DNA of 64,000 nt from Sinotaia quadrata (lineage: Eukaryota > Mollusca > Gastropoda > Architaenioglossa > Viviparidae). Where the stretch lies: the NCBI GenBank assembly GCA_028829895.1, contig CM054178.1, forward strand, positions 105,187,558 to 105,251,557, written 5' to 3'. The first letter of the stretch is position 1. Each line of letters opens with the position of its first letter. A model generated the notes under the pieces. The model had not been told where the DNA came from, ran no database searches, and worked only from the letters and a program-made list of their open reading frames with translations. A program made the position numbers and the translations under genes. This document shows positions 1 to 11,699 of this stretch, one piece after another.

Positions 1-284
1 GTTTCCATCCTCTGAGATAAAGGTCAGCTGAAGGTAGGTGTGCATTTAGTCTATTTTTAGATGAGGGTGGGTGCGGGCTACATAAGCCATCGACTGAATT
101 TCTATTAAGTGCTCTTTGAAGTTCGGATTTGACATTTATTATCATGACAAGATCGTAATATTTGCCAACAGAAGGAAGCACTATTACTGTATGATGTGTT
201 AAGTCACTAATTATTTCTTTAAGGCAAGCTCAAACTACTTCGAAGGAGAAAACTACTATTATAAGGCAGACATTAGTACAACAG

Positions 285-500
285 TAGGGCAGAAAAAATA
301 CTCTATAATGGCAAAGAAACATACCGCTGTGGACAAAAGAAACGTACAGTAGAATTTGAAGACATTGTTATTGTAGGGCAGAAAAATATATACATTAGGG
401 TTTGAATACACTGTGACTGTTGGGCGAGAAAACACATTTTACTGAAGTATTTGAAAACACTTTTACTTTTGGGCGGAGAAGCAGGGTTGCAGGGAACACC
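285..500. repeat. Degenerate tandem repeat, about 4 units
   Basis: The motif GTAGGGCAGAAAAATA or close variants recurs about every 50-90 bp, each followed by TTGAA(G/T)ACA(C/T)TGT-like sequence. Units are poorly conserved. The 121-residue minus-strand open frame crossing it (303-668) resembles no family I know. Confidence 0.45.
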
Positions 501-1192
501 TCCCACTTTCAGCATAAGCTGATTTTGCGCGAACTTGACTGCGTGTTTAAGTATACTGTGACGTAACACAGGTCCATTGATCACGTCAGTTCCCATTCTA
601 TCTCTATCCTGGACATCCGGAGGACGTAGTGACGTGTGATTGTGAAGCCAAATTGGACCATATATCATTGTTAACCATTGTACGGAATTTGTGCATGGAG
701 ACTTTCAAGGGAAATTATTCTGTAAAGCAACCAGGTGACTGTCTAAAGAATCAAAGTAAATAAGTTTAGTTTTCGAACAATGGCTAATCCAAAGGGCGCT
801 TTGACGCTGTCGCATTGCACATTTAAGTAGATTTGCCGCAGACACATTTAAATGTGCATTAGTTTTGTGTGTGTATGCAGTGAAATAGAGTGATCGATAA
901 TGTATGTGCCAGTGTCAATTATTTTCACAGAAACGAGATCATTGTGCATAGAATTAAAAATACAATAATTACATTTTTTCTCTTCATTTATTCTCACTTT
1001 CTATATTATAGTGTCGGGGGTGGGAGGAGCATAAATCTGGATTAGAATTAAAATGGATAAAAAAAAATTCAATAAGAGTTAAAGAGAACGTTGAAAAAAT
1101 CCTGTTACCACATAGAAAGTGTCAAGTAAAATTTTAGATGATATTAGGCTTTAGGATTGGGATGAAATAAATATTTAATTAATTTCAACTTA

Positions 1193-1377
1193 CTATATAT
1201 ATATATATGGGTGTGTGGTATGTGTGTGTAATCTTGGCCCTAGCATCTAACCACTTTACTATATATATATGGGTGTGTGGCATGTGTGTGTAATCTTGGC
1301 CCTAGCATCTACCACCTTACTATATATATATGGGTGTGTGGTATGTGTGTGTAAGCTTGGCCCTAGCATCTACCACC

Positions 1378-1428
<51 letters not shown>

Positions 1429-1726
1429 GTGTGTGGCATGTGTGTGTAATCTTGGCCCTAGCATCTACCACCTTACTATATATATATGGGTGTGTGGTAT
1501 GTGTGTGTAATCTTGGCCCTAGCATCTACCACCTTAATATATATATATATGGGTGTGTGTCATGTGTGTGTAATCTTGGCCCTAGCATCTACCACATTTA
1601 TATATATATATATGGGTGTGTGGTATGTGTGTGTAATCTTGGCCCTAGCATCTACCACCTTACTATATATATATATGGGTGTGTGGTATGTGTGTGTAAT
1701 CTTGGCCCTAGCATCTACCACCTTAC
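1193..1726. repeat. ~62-bp minisatellite, 8 units, with embedded (TA)n
   Basis: Each unit has (TA)n, GGGTGTGTGG(T/C)ATGTGTGTG, TAATCTTGGCCCTAGCATCT and ACCACCTTA. The TA tract expands to about 46 bp at 1380-1425. Length differences between units come mainly from the TA part. The open frames at 1269-1815 are translations of the repeat. Confidence 0.93.
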
Positions 1727-1739
1727 TCTACCCCTCCCT

Positions 1740-2127
1740 CCTTCCCTGGCGTGAAGTCCGGACAGCGCTTTATCTCTACAATTATTTCACTCAATACGTT
1801 TGGAGCATCACTTAAAGGCTACACCCACAAACAATGCATATCTCTTTTCAAACTCTATGTATACAACGACAGCGGCAAGAAAACGAAACGAAAATTTGTT
1901 TCTCTTCAGCCTTCTGAGAAACTGGTTAGGTGGCTTGTAAATTATTTAAACAGGCAGAATTTCTTTGTGCCCCCAAAAGTTAATGAGCTTGCCCTTAATG
2001 AATTCGCAGAAATTTAAAAATTATCTACTCAACTTGAGCTCCTACTGCTAACACTGTTTCTTTTTGCCAACCACCGTTCAGTGAAATCGGTTCACCTCTA
2101 TCTTGAGTTCACGACCAAGCCTAAACT
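1740..2127. other. Unique sequence, no supported gene
   Basis: An 88-residue plus-strand open frame (1751-2017) lies here. It has no recognisable domain, and I treat it as chance. Confidence 0.4.
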
Positions 2128-2451
2128 ACTGTTTAACGTACTCTCTAACGTACTGTCTAACATCCTGGTTAACGTATCGTCTAACACACAGCCTAACGTA
2201 CTGGTTAACATCTGGTTAACGTATTGTCTAACATACTGTTTAGCATACTGGTTAATGAACAGCCTAACGTCTAAACATACTGATTAATGTATAGTCTAAC
2301 ATACTGTCTAACATACATGCTGGTTGACGTATTGCTTAACGTTCATATTAACGTACAGTCTAACGTATTGCCGAACGTACTGGTTAATATACTGTCTACC
2401 GTACTGGTTAACTGGTCTGACGTACTGTCTAACATATTGGTTAACGTACTG
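2128..2451. repeat. 12-bp minisatellite (TAACGTACTGKY)
   Basis: About 25 degenerate units of TAACGTACTGTC / TAACATACTGGT stand head to tail, often alternating as 24-bp dimers. Both strands have open frames of 68-80 residues because 12 is a multiple of three. None is a plausible gene. Confidence 0.88.
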
Positions 2452-2499
2452 CCTTCTCAGAGCTGAAAATGAAGCCAGTCCAGCAGTTCCTGGTAACAG

Positions 2500-2775
2500 A
2501 TATTCAGTAGTTGTACTCATGTCAGGGCCTAGTACGGGCCAAACCAACAACCACGTCCACTAACCATTCGAGTAGTTTTACTTATGTCAAGATTTAGATG
2601 GGTCAGTCTAGCATTCTTTTTTTTAGCTTATGTCATGGCCTAGCTTGGGCCATTATAACAGTGCTGAGTAATAGTTTGAATAGTTGTAATGTCAATGCCT
2701 AGCATGGGCCAGTCTAGCAGTAGTCTACTAAGTAATAGTTTGAGTTGCTTATATCATGACAGGTCTCAGCACGTT
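2500..2775. repeat. Degenerate ~60-bp tandem repeat
   Basis: Four divergent units contain TATGTCA(G/T)GGCCTAG, GGGCCA and AGTCTAGCA/AGTAATAGTTTGA-like pieces. Confidence 0.5.
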
Positions 2776-2789
2776 GTACATAGTTTTCA

Positions 2790-3795
2790 GTCAACAAGCC
2801 AAACAATAATTCTTTTAGAAGAACAGAAAAAAAAGATCAAAAGAAATTTTAAAATAGATATAATTTAAAAGAAGTCATGTCTGTAACATTCTTTAAATTA
2901 CTCTGACAAGTACAGCCATGAACGACAAACATAAAAAATTAGAGAGACTACAAAAATTATATCATCAATCAGGATTAAATGTGATGAAGTAACTAACTAT
3001 ATATAGAGCGTGACTGGTTCATAATAATCAATTAAAAGTATTTTTAAAATCAGATGAAAAAATATACTCCCATAATCACGATCCAGAAAAAAAATTGCTT
3101 GTTTGTTCTTTGCTTCCTAACTTTAATTCATCCTTTTTTTTTCGTCACCTCTTAGCGCTCACAAAGTGCATATGTATTCGTGCGCGTGCGTGCAAGCTCG
3201 ACTGTGTGTGATTGTGCACGTCTGGCGTGTGTCTGAAAGACAATCAGAAAGCCTTCTATTCTATCGCTTTACATGTACATACAATACAGTACAGGAAGCG
3301 GTATAGAGATATAAAGGGAACTAACTCGTACTTGGCAAAAGTTACTATACTGAATAAGTCAAACACTATATAATAAAAAGTAAACGCCTTAACGTTGATT
3401 TATAGAGTTGTTGTTGAAACAAAAGTGTCATCCATATGTATGACTTAAAGATGCTTCAGTCCGAAAGTTTGGTCTTAAAATAGTAGTCGTTTGATGTCCC
3501 TTTATAAACTACTACTTCAGCCGAAGACTAAAGACAGAGAAACAATTTATTTTGCAGACACTGCTAAAGAAAATACTTTAATATTCTTTTTACAAATAAA
3601 TAAATAAACACTTAAGAAGTATTCATTTCTTTAGAATAATAATCCCTAGAATACAGAGAAATGAAAATTCTAACTAATTTATTTATTTAAAATTGAAATT
3701 TGTATATTTTTATGCTAATTATAGGAGATATCACGGTTTCGCCAGGAGCTTATTTGAACACAAAGCAGTGTCACTTTAGTGCAATAAATGTACAC
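2790..3795. other. AT-rich unique sequence, nothing supported
   Basis: No open frame of note, no tandem array and no similarity to the other repeats was seen. Confidence 0.5.
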
Positions 3796-3800
3796 AATAA

Positions 3801-4060
3801 GTTACTGCAGTAGTAGACTTTAAAATAGGACTATAAATACACACAGTATGTTACTGCAGTACTAGACTACTTAAAATAGGACTATCAATGCACACAGTAT
3901 ATTACTGCAGTACTAGACTACTTAAAATAGGACTATCAATACACACATTAGGTTACTGCAGTACTAGACTACTTAAAATAGGACTATCAATACACACAGT
4001 AGGTTACTGCAGTACTAGACTACTTAAAATAGGACTATCAATGCACACAGTAGGTTACCA
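3801..4060. repeat. 51-bp minisatellite, 5 units
   Basis: The unit is TTACTGCAGTACTAGACTAC, then TTAAAATAGGACTATCAAT and ACACACAGTAGG. The 51-bp period is divisible by three, so a 75-residue open frame crosses it (3888-4115). Confidence 0.92.
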
Positions 4061-4272
4061 AAGTTTTACAGTATATCTAAATTTAATAAGTTGTATCATG
4101 TGTACTAAAACCTGAAAAATAAAACAAAACATATCTCATTATCCTAAGAGAAATTTTCACGTCATAATAATACACTTTATTTAATGACAATACAGCCTAT
4201 GATAACAGGAAACAGGAAGGAAAATGTCGGAGAGAGAAAGAAAATTGTGTGTGTGAGAGAGATAGAGTGGCA

Positions 4273-4273
<1 letters not shown>

Positions 4274-4327
<54 letters not shown>
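4274..4327. repeat. (AAAG)n microsatellite
   Basis: About 13 tandem AAAG units. The KERKKERK and SFFLSFFL open frames around it are artefacts. Confidence 0.95.
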
Positions 4328-4399
4328 GAACGAAGGAGTTGGGGCAGAGAAAAGCTTCTCGGTAAAGGGTGGTAGGCTGCATTTAATCACATTTCTTGT

Positions 4400-5410
4400 A
4401 CTTCCTTTAAAAACAATCTATTATTAGTAACAGTTTTCAGTAAGCTCCCTTAACACTGAAGCGGGTCGAATAAGAAAAAGACAGACGTGGAAAGTGTTAC
4501 TTGGGCGCGAAAATGAATTTACCGTTGAGTTTTGAACTGCTCGCTCTACATGACGAAAACAAACGTTATTACACTATTAAAGTTCTTCCTGTAGTTCAGA
4601 TCATATCTGACGGGATTTAACCACGGGGTCTGTTCACTCCAGACAAGCTCTTTGGATTGTAATAGGCTGTTGTAATTTACTTATGTGTGTCACATCTGCT
4701 ATGAGCCCGGAAATGTCGTTAGTTGGGGACCATTCGCACTAGTTACGTAACAGGTCCTGCTGGAGAGCAAAGAGCTGGCCTACCTAACACGTCATGCTGG
4801 TAAGCAAAGAACTGGTCTTGACATATGCTTTGAATTTCGCTTTGACAGTCAGCACATCAGTTTGTGAAATCTTTAACTTCATCATAATAGCTGCTGGGCT
4901 GAAGATATGTGAGTTTGATGAAGTGTGTTAAAGACACAAATGGCTCTCCCAGAAAGTATGGTGTTATAAGACAAAACAGTATTAAGTGATAAAATAGTAA
5001 TCCAAATTACTTTGAGTTATATCTGTATTTTCGTACGTATTTGCATTTCATTGATCGAAGTCGTTCATTGGGGCAAATCTCAGTTTTTGTTTTAGGAATT
5101 TAGAGATTTGAAAAAAATTAGATTTTAGGACTTTTATTTTTAAAATCTAGAATTGTATTAGGAATTCATAACTCTTCTAGGAATGTAGAAATGTTCATAT
5201 AATTTAGATTTTTGAAAAAATATATTTTTTTTTCGAATTTCGAATGATTTGGGAATTCAATCAGTTTAAACTTATTAAGATTAGATGTTAAGATGCACGA
5301 TGTTAATGAATGTTCATGTTCTTACACAAAGAAATAAATTTCATTTGCTATAGAGCAAGTATGTGTGTATCAAATTGCAATAAAAATGTTATTACATTTT
5401 GCAATTATGA
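4400..5410. other. AT-rich unique sequence, nothing supported
   Basis: Short poly-T/poly-A runs near 5215-5232 and some weak internal repetition (GAATTTAGA-like near 5095-5240), but no gene or array. Confidence 0.5.
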
Positions 5411-5414
5411 TTTT

Positions 5415-5417
<3 letters not shown>

Positions 5418-5462
<45 letters not shown>

Positions 5463-5585
5463 CTGTCCATCAATCACACACACAGAAACACACCTCGTTT
5501 GTATGTGTGCGTGCGTACGTGTATTTGTGTGCGAGTGTGTGTGTGTGCGTGTGTGTGTGTGCGTGTGTGTGTGTGCGCGCGCGCT
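5418..5585. repeat. (TC)n followed by (GT/GC)n microsatellites
   Basis: (TC)n at 5418-5460 is followed 60 bp later by GT-rich repeats with GC interruptions at 5506-5585. Confidence 0.95.
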
Positions 5586-6004
5586 TGCGTGTGAATGAAT
5601 TGTATGTGGTGTCATCCTATTTTCAAAATTGTGTATGCGTAATTATATTTCTTTCATTTTCTTTTATCATTTTTTTTTGCAAATAAAATTAATATACTCC
5701 GATTTTTATTTTATTTTTTGTCATTTAATACTTTCCATGATTTTGTCCCGTGGGCAAATTACAAAAAATATATAATTATTTTACTAAAGACAACCTTTAT
5801 TTAAAAAGCAAGCAAAAACGACATTAGCTACATGATACATTAGTATTAAATAGCGATACAAAAGTTAATGATTAAAATGTTATAAAGAGTGAAAAGGGGG
5901 AAATAAAAGTGAAAAAAGAGAGGGGGGAAGTAGAAAGAAAGGTGTAAAGAGAGAGGAGGTAAGACATACCAGTCAAGAGATTTAGAGAAGGAAGAAGAGA
6001 GAAA

Positions 6005-7031
6005 GAAACAAGCTTATTGTCCCAAGGGAATTGTCAGTTTCACATGTTTCTCTTGCACGTTTGTAGAAAACTGATGAATTGCTATTCTCTTGAGGTTAAC
6101 CTGGGCGCTCTACTGTATTAGCTCCCTTAAGCAGAACACCTAAGTAGTAATATGAAGTAACTTCCTTGTACCATAAATTCCACAATGTAGTCAGTATATT
6201 TGCCACCATACATTAACAGAATGCAGTGTACTCTTACACTTACACACCTGGGTAGATACTTCTCATGTCTACCATGGTCGTAACAGATTATTAATCAGTA
6301 AACCAGGAAATTCAGACACAACAAGTAATAAGCCTGCTTACTCCCTATAAAATATAATCAGGGAACAAACACTAAGTTTCCTGTTTATTACAATCTCTAA
6401 CTCCATTCCTTCATAAATTCAAGTCTCAACTTACAGTTTCCCTGCAACAGTTTTTATTTGCCCAATACACGCATACAGCCAATAAATACAACATATCAAT
6501 TTCATGAACATATTCACTAAAAACAATGTCAAATGTTTAGCATCTTAGTGCACAGTTTGTAGAAATAATAGTCTACTCATATAATACATCTCTACGTAAA
6601 ACACAAGTATAACATAGCAATAGAAAAATGCACAAAATATTTCTAAGTCCATTCTCTCTCAATCAATCAGTTAACTCACCATTAAGCTAATGGCCACCTT
6701 TCATGATTGGACTTCTTGCCACTCCAAATTCAAAGTGATTAAACAACATAATTCTTTATAGCATGTAAACTTTTTTTATCTCAGCCCATTGGCTGGTCTC
6801 GTTCTCGTAAATCTTAACCATTGGATAATTTAAAAAAACTACTCATCCAACTAAAAATGGTTTAGATTACATCAGCAAGTCTTGTACATTCTTTACCCGA
6901 GTTGTTTATTCAAACATTTATACTTGAAAATATCATTCCATGCAGTTCACAAGGTCGGGTCACTTTGACAATTAACAATTTATATAACAATTAAGTTCAG
7001 AAATGAGGATAGGCAAATTTACCTTGCCACA
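6005..7031 (-). mobile_element. Dispersed repeat family copy A, truncated at its 3' end
   Basis: Read on the minus strand it begins TGTGGCAAGGTAAATTTGCC at 7031 and runs through AATTGTTATATAAATTG, GTGACCCGACC, a GGGCAAATAAAAACTGTTGC polyadenylation-like stretch and CTGACAATTCCCTTGGGACAA. Similarity to copies B and D stops near 6005, where purine-rich unique sequence follows on the plus strand. It therefore lacks roughly the last third, including the TGTCACA end. Confidence 0.75.
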
Positions 7032-7120
7032 CATAGAAAAAAGGATACTAAAGAGAAAAAGGTTGAAAGAGAAAGAGCGAAAGGCAGAGATAGAAAGAAG
7101 AAAAAAAGAATGAAAGTTAG

Positions 7121-7232
<112 letters not shown>

Positions 7233-7513
7233 GATAAAGGTAGTGAGAGACGTCAACTTGTCCAGAAATACCTTACACATCAGCAACGTTGAGCTCGCAC
7301 TCAATACAAAACAAAAACAAAAGAAAAACTAAATGAAGTTTCTAATATTCTAAATACACTTGCACGTGTTTCTGCACCTGCCGGTCGCAGACGAAACAAC
7401 ACACACACACAAGCACGCACGCACACATACACATATGCACGCACCTTTCTTAATCTGACCAGCAATTGCAAGTCACAAACGACAAAATGCAAATCGAACA
7501 AACTCTTGTGCGA

Positions 7514-7627
7514 TGTCTACAATGAAACACCAGTTATCTGCTAAACGGTAGCCGCTTAAAAGAATTCGGTGTGTCTACAATGAAACACCAGTTATCTGCT
7601 AAACGGTAGCCGCTTAAAAGAATTCGG
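7514..7627. repeat. 58-bp direct duplication
   Basis: TGTCTACAATGAAACACCAG through GCCGCTTAAAAGAATTCGG occurs twice head to tail with almost no divergence, which suggests a recent duplication. Confidence 0.93.
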
Positions 7628-7639
7628 GCAATTGGGTTT

Positions 7640-8860
7640 CACGCGCTTAAGGAGTGGAGACCGTCACATAGGTGATGGTAAAGATGCATTTCTTAGCGCG
7701 GTTGTCGTCGGCCTTCTAGCTTTCGTAATCCTATTCCGTCTTCAAGACTTGCGTGAGACTGTTGGACAATATATGTAGACTGTTCTTTTTCTCATCGATT
7801 TTTGACTTATTTGTCCTCATGGAAAATTATTTTACTGATCAAGTAATTTCTTGTGGTGTTATAGTTAATTTTTTAATATATATTATTTGTATAGCTTTGC
7901 GATCATTAAATCAGCCGCAATTAGCCAGCAGTCTATCGATCCATGTCCACCCTTTTTCTCTGTTAAGTATCTTTACACTGGAGCTGAGTTATCCTGATAC
8001 ATGTTTAAAATATTTCTCTTGTTTTGGGTGACCCTTTGTTTGTAAACAAAAATTATACTATAATATTATTTTTAATAAATAACAAGAAAAAATAATTGCT
8101 ATATGTGGGAGTTGTGTTTGAGAAATCCAGTTAACTCTTTGAGGAGTCTTTAAAAAATATAAAAACATAAAATATTAAATGTTATATGACTTTGTTGTTG
8201 TTGCAAATGGATGACAGTTTATTTCGGAAAGTAAACTAAACAAGGACGCTGTCATGGTCCATTAAACTTACACGTCACGAATTGGAGAGCGTGCACTAAA
8301 ATTGTGACACTATGGCTCACTGTCAAACTCTGCAAAGTATTAAATACATGCAATTTGGGGTTCACTATCAGACCCTTAAAGTATATACATGTATTAAAAT
8401 GTTTTCAGGTTCGGGAGTTAATTAGACAACAATCAACAGCAAGAAAAATAATTAAGTGACGAACTACAGACTTCCCTTCCTTTCAGCGTCGGGCGTAAGT
8501 GACTGTTTCCTGTAACTCGAAGAATAGTACCTCCTAAACGTTTCAGCCTTTGACTGATATGACCGTTTCTTTACGCTTCCAGTACCAAGGTTAGGAGTAC
8601 GGCATACAGAGTGGGAAAAAACCTCGAATAACAAAACTCGACAAACGCAGGGCACTGTAACTTATGTTTAATAAATTAGTTCCATTTTTTAATTTATAAA
8701 CTGTACGAAATTAATGCTTACAGCAATTAAACGAACTAGATTTAACGAAGTTAAGAATCGCCTTCCTACTGTAAAATTTAATATGAAAAATTCAACACGT
8801 CTAATACGTAGCACTATAGAAGTAATAAAGCAATATTAGCAAATATTGCGGATATGATAA
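7640..8860. other. Unique sequence, nothing supported
   Basis: A 92-residue open frame on plus (7753-8031) contains hydrophobic stretches but has no recognisable motif or splice context. A 63-residue frame on minus (8464-8655) is equally unsupported. Confidence 0.4.
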
Positions 8861-8861
8861 C

Positions 8862-9635
8862 ATGAATGATGTGGATTTAAGAATAGCAAGAACGATGAAA
8901 ACGTAATAATATAATGAATAATATAACGAATGATAAGGACGCCAGAATTATAATATCACGAATGATGTGGACGTAATAATATAATAACACGAATGGTATG
9001 GATGAAATAATATGGTAACACGAATGATGTGGATGTAATTATATAACAATATGACTTATATGGATGTAATATTGTAATTTAACAAATGATGTGGACGTAA
9101 TAATATATTTACACGAATGAGGTGGACGCTAGAATATAATATCACAAATAATGTGGATGTAATAAAATAATAACACGAATGATGTGGACGTAATAATATA
9201 AAAAATACTGATGTGGATGTAATAATAAAATAGCACGAATGATGATGACGTAAAAATATAATAACATGACTGATGTGGACGTAATAATATAGCAACAGTA
9301 CTGATGTGGATGTAATAATAAAATAATACGAATGATGAGGACGTAATAATATAACAACAGGACTTATGTGGACGTAATAATAAAAGAACACGAATGAGGT
9401 GGACGTAAAAATATAATAATACGAATGAGGTGGACGTAATAATATAATAATACGAATTATGTGGACGTAATATAATAACACGAATTATGTGGACGTAATA
9501 TAATAACACGAATGATGTGGACGTAATATAATAACACGAATTATGTGGACGTAATATAATAACACGAATGATGTGGATGTAATAATATAATAATGCGAAT
9601 GAAGTGGACGCCATAAAATAAAACGATGGATGTGG
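8862..9635. repeat. 28-31-bp minisatellite, ~25 units
   Basis: The unit is AATAACACGAATGATGTGGA followed by (C/T)GTAATAATAT. Early units are divergent, and the last five (9460-9580) are nearly identical 28-bp versions. It generates YYYVHIIRVIILLRPH-like open frames on the minus strand, which are not genes. Confidence 0.92.
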
Positions 9636-9639
9636 ATTA

Positions 9640-10740
9640 TAAACATATTATATTTAAGATAATATAAATAACAAAGCGTAATAACAATTATTATGGAGAC
9701 GCAATAAATCAATAACAAAAATATTGCTATAATAAAAATATTTCAATAACAAAGATATTTTAAGTGTAAATCAAATGGATATTAGTACACAAATTAACAA
9801 ACATATCATAGGTGTACATACAACAGAGGTCTGGACTGCTAACTGATTTAGATCAGCAAATGTCAATATTACACAATGGTAGAAAGTACAGATGCATAGA
9901 ATTTATTTTATCTGAATAGAAAAACTAGATTGGCGTATTTATTATTTTTAAGACACTCAAATATAAGGCAGTATGAATAACATTTTAACAGGCAATGGGC
10001 CTCGAAAGGGGTTACGGATATGGAACACTGCACGTTTTTTGTGACGAATGACAGAGGATCTCTCAGCAGTACCTCTTTGCGAACTTGGAAAGCACGCATG
10101 TTCCAGACGAGATGGAATAGAGCTGATGAAATGAAAACTCGTAAATAATAAGAAAAAGAATATAAATGTGTACATCAATTTCTTGGTGTTATCATTAATA
10201 GAACTCTTCATTTCAAAGGAAACTCCCTCCCGCCCCCCCCCCCCCGTATAATTTGAACATGGGCTGCTGAATTGTTTGTATTGTGTTTGTTTATGGTGTT
10301 CATCTGAATTTTCTTCAGTCAAGATGTCAACATGACACCGCAACATAAGAGACCGAAAAGGAGACAAAGAAAAGGCTAGGGAAAGATAATCTGTCTATAA
10401 AGAATTACTAAGAAGACTGTTAAGAGGATTCATGAGATTGTTGAATCTCAGTCGCATGCAAACCAGTTCCTGTTTCTCTTTCTTTTTGGACGTGCGATTG
10501 GCTACATGATTTTAACGAACTAAGCAAAATGAAAATGGAAGAAACATATATTGTCCAACAGTAGCCAGATAGTCGGTATACCTCTCACGAGATGGCTTTC
10601 GTTTTATTTTTTGCCGCTTCAACATCGTAATTCAATATAAGTATTTTCTTATGGCTTGCCGGCTGTAAGCGAGCCCAGCACAAACGATACAGTTAGGAAA
10701 CAAGAAACAAGTCTGAATGAGACTAGCAACCAGTTTATAT
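9640..10740. other. Putative intron sequence downstream of the NOL4-like exon
   Basis: AT-rich, with a C-homopolymer at 10233-10245. The minus-strand frames at 9908-10367 have no known domain. I looked for the next NOL4 exon (expected near CQKRMH) and did not see it. Confidence 0.45.
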
Positions 10741-10748
10741 CATCTTAC
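10741..10748 (-). promoter_or_regulatory. 5' splice donor of the NOL4-like exon
   Basis: Read on the minus strand, the exon ends AGAGCG and is followed by GTAAGATG, a strong match to the metazoan donor consensus GTRAGT. Confidence 0.75.
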
Positions 10749-10892
10749 CGCTCTGTAGGTGCGCTTTTGACCGGCATGCTTGCCTCCCCTTCCATCCATC
10801 TCCACGTGCACATTGTAGATGATGTTGAAGAACTCCTCCACGATAGCCACGCGTTTATAGGACCTGTCATCTTCACTGAATCCAAGTCCGTC
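10749..10892 (-). CDS. NOL4: Internal coding exon of a NOL4-like (nucleolar protein 4) gene
   Basis: The minus strand encodes 48 residues from DGLGFSEDDRSYKRVAIVEE to the end GKHAGQKRTYRA. The block YKRVAIVEEFFNIIYNVHVE followed by KHAGQKRTYRA corresponds to the conserved N-terminal region of NOL4 and NOL4L, where vertebrate proteins have a very similar VAVVE(D/E)FF segment and KHAGQKRTY. NOL4 proteins are nuclear or nucleolar, largely neural, and of poorly defined molecular function. The exon is flanked by a pyrimidine-rich acceptor ending TTTGATTTTCAG and a consensus donor GTAAGAT. It is 144 bp, phase 0 at both ends, with no internal stop. The linker between the two conserved blocks (MDGRGG) is shorter than in vertebrates. 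No other exon of this gene was found, so the introns on both sides are probably long. The family call rests on remembered motifs, not a search. Plus-strand open frames here are shadows. Confidence 0.82.
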
Positions 10893-10925
10893 CTGAAAAT
10901 CAAAGGAAAATGATTTTAAGAGAAC
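10893..10925 (-). promoter_or_regulatory. 3' splice acceptor and pyrimidine tract of the NOL4-like exon
   Basis: Read on the minus strand, CTCTTAAAATCATTTTCC leads into TTTGATTTTCAG and then exon GAC. The T-rich tract and terminal CAG fit a normal acceptor, and it fixes the exon start in phase 0. Confidence 0.7.
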
Positions 10926-11277
10926 CAAACCAATGATACGTTGTTGTTTTTTAAAATTAATTTTTAAAAATCTGCACAATATGATATTTGTGATTTTATC
11001 GGTACTGGCTACAATAAGCCCAGCAGGTCAAATATATCAATCATTAATCGGCATTGCTGATCATAATAAGTTAAATGCTTTTTTATGTTTCTTAATATAT
11101 GATAATACACACACACATACACACAACATTTTTTTTTTGGAGTGATTATACAAGCAGACACCTGTCCTTTAAATTCCTCAACATATAATACCGCATCTAA
11201 TATACAAGAAACAGACAACCATCATTTACAAATCAATTGGCTAGTGCTGGTTCCTCCCGCCCCAGCCACCACCACCC

Positions 11278-11280
<3 letters not shown>
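10926..11280. other. Putative intron sequence upstream of the NOL4-like exon
   Basis: AT-rich, non-coding. It contains a short (AC)n at 11106-11124. Confidence 0.45.

Positions 11281-11327
<47 letters not shown>
11280..11327. repeat. (CA)n microsatellite
   Basis: 48 bp of uninterrupted CA. Confidence 0.97.
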
Positions 11328-11328
<1 letters not shown>

Positions 11329-11495
11329 CTTAGAAATTTTGCGCTGTACGTTTATGGTAAATAGGTCGTCTGCTACAGGGACTCGAGGGGAAACAATTCA
11401 CGAACTCTGTCCATACCGGAAATTACTATGCATTATCAGTGTTACAGAGTTATCAGACTTGTAATACCAGAAAGAATTATTCTCGAGTTAAGTTG

Positions 11496-11690
11496 AATAA
11501 TTAGGACGTGTTTAATAATACCTTCAACACTAAGGAACCCCCCCCCCATATTGTAATGTTAGCTTTAAGGCCTATAATTGCTACATTATACCAATAATTA
11601 GGACGTGTTTAATAAAATCTTCAACACTAAGGAGCCCCCCCCCCCAATTTTGTAACGTTATGTAATGCATATATTCGCTCCATTAAACCA
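11496..11690. repeat. ~103-bp direct duplication, each with a C-homopolymer
   Basis: ATTAGGACGTGTTTAATAA, CTTCAACACTAAGGA and a run of 8 or more C, then TTGTAA(T/C)GTTA, occur at 11500 and again at 11601. Divergence is mainly in the second half. Confidence 0.85.
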
Positions 11691-11699
11691 ACATTTCAA

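Noticed and set aside
1269..1815. Long plus-strand open frames with YIYGCVVCVC-type repeats
   Set aside because: Direct translation of the 62-bp minisatellite, with no independent coding evidence.
1751..2017. 88-residue plus-strand frame
   Set aside because: No known domain and no splice or promoter context. Length is within chance for AT-rich DNA.
9056..9718. Several overlapping minus-strand frames of 71-161 residues rich in Tyr, Ile and His
   Set aside because: All are the 28-31-bp array read in different frames.
10656..10913. 85-residue plus-strand frame over the NOL4-like exon
   Set aside because: Antisense shadow of the minus-strand exon, which has the splice sites and the conserved protein.
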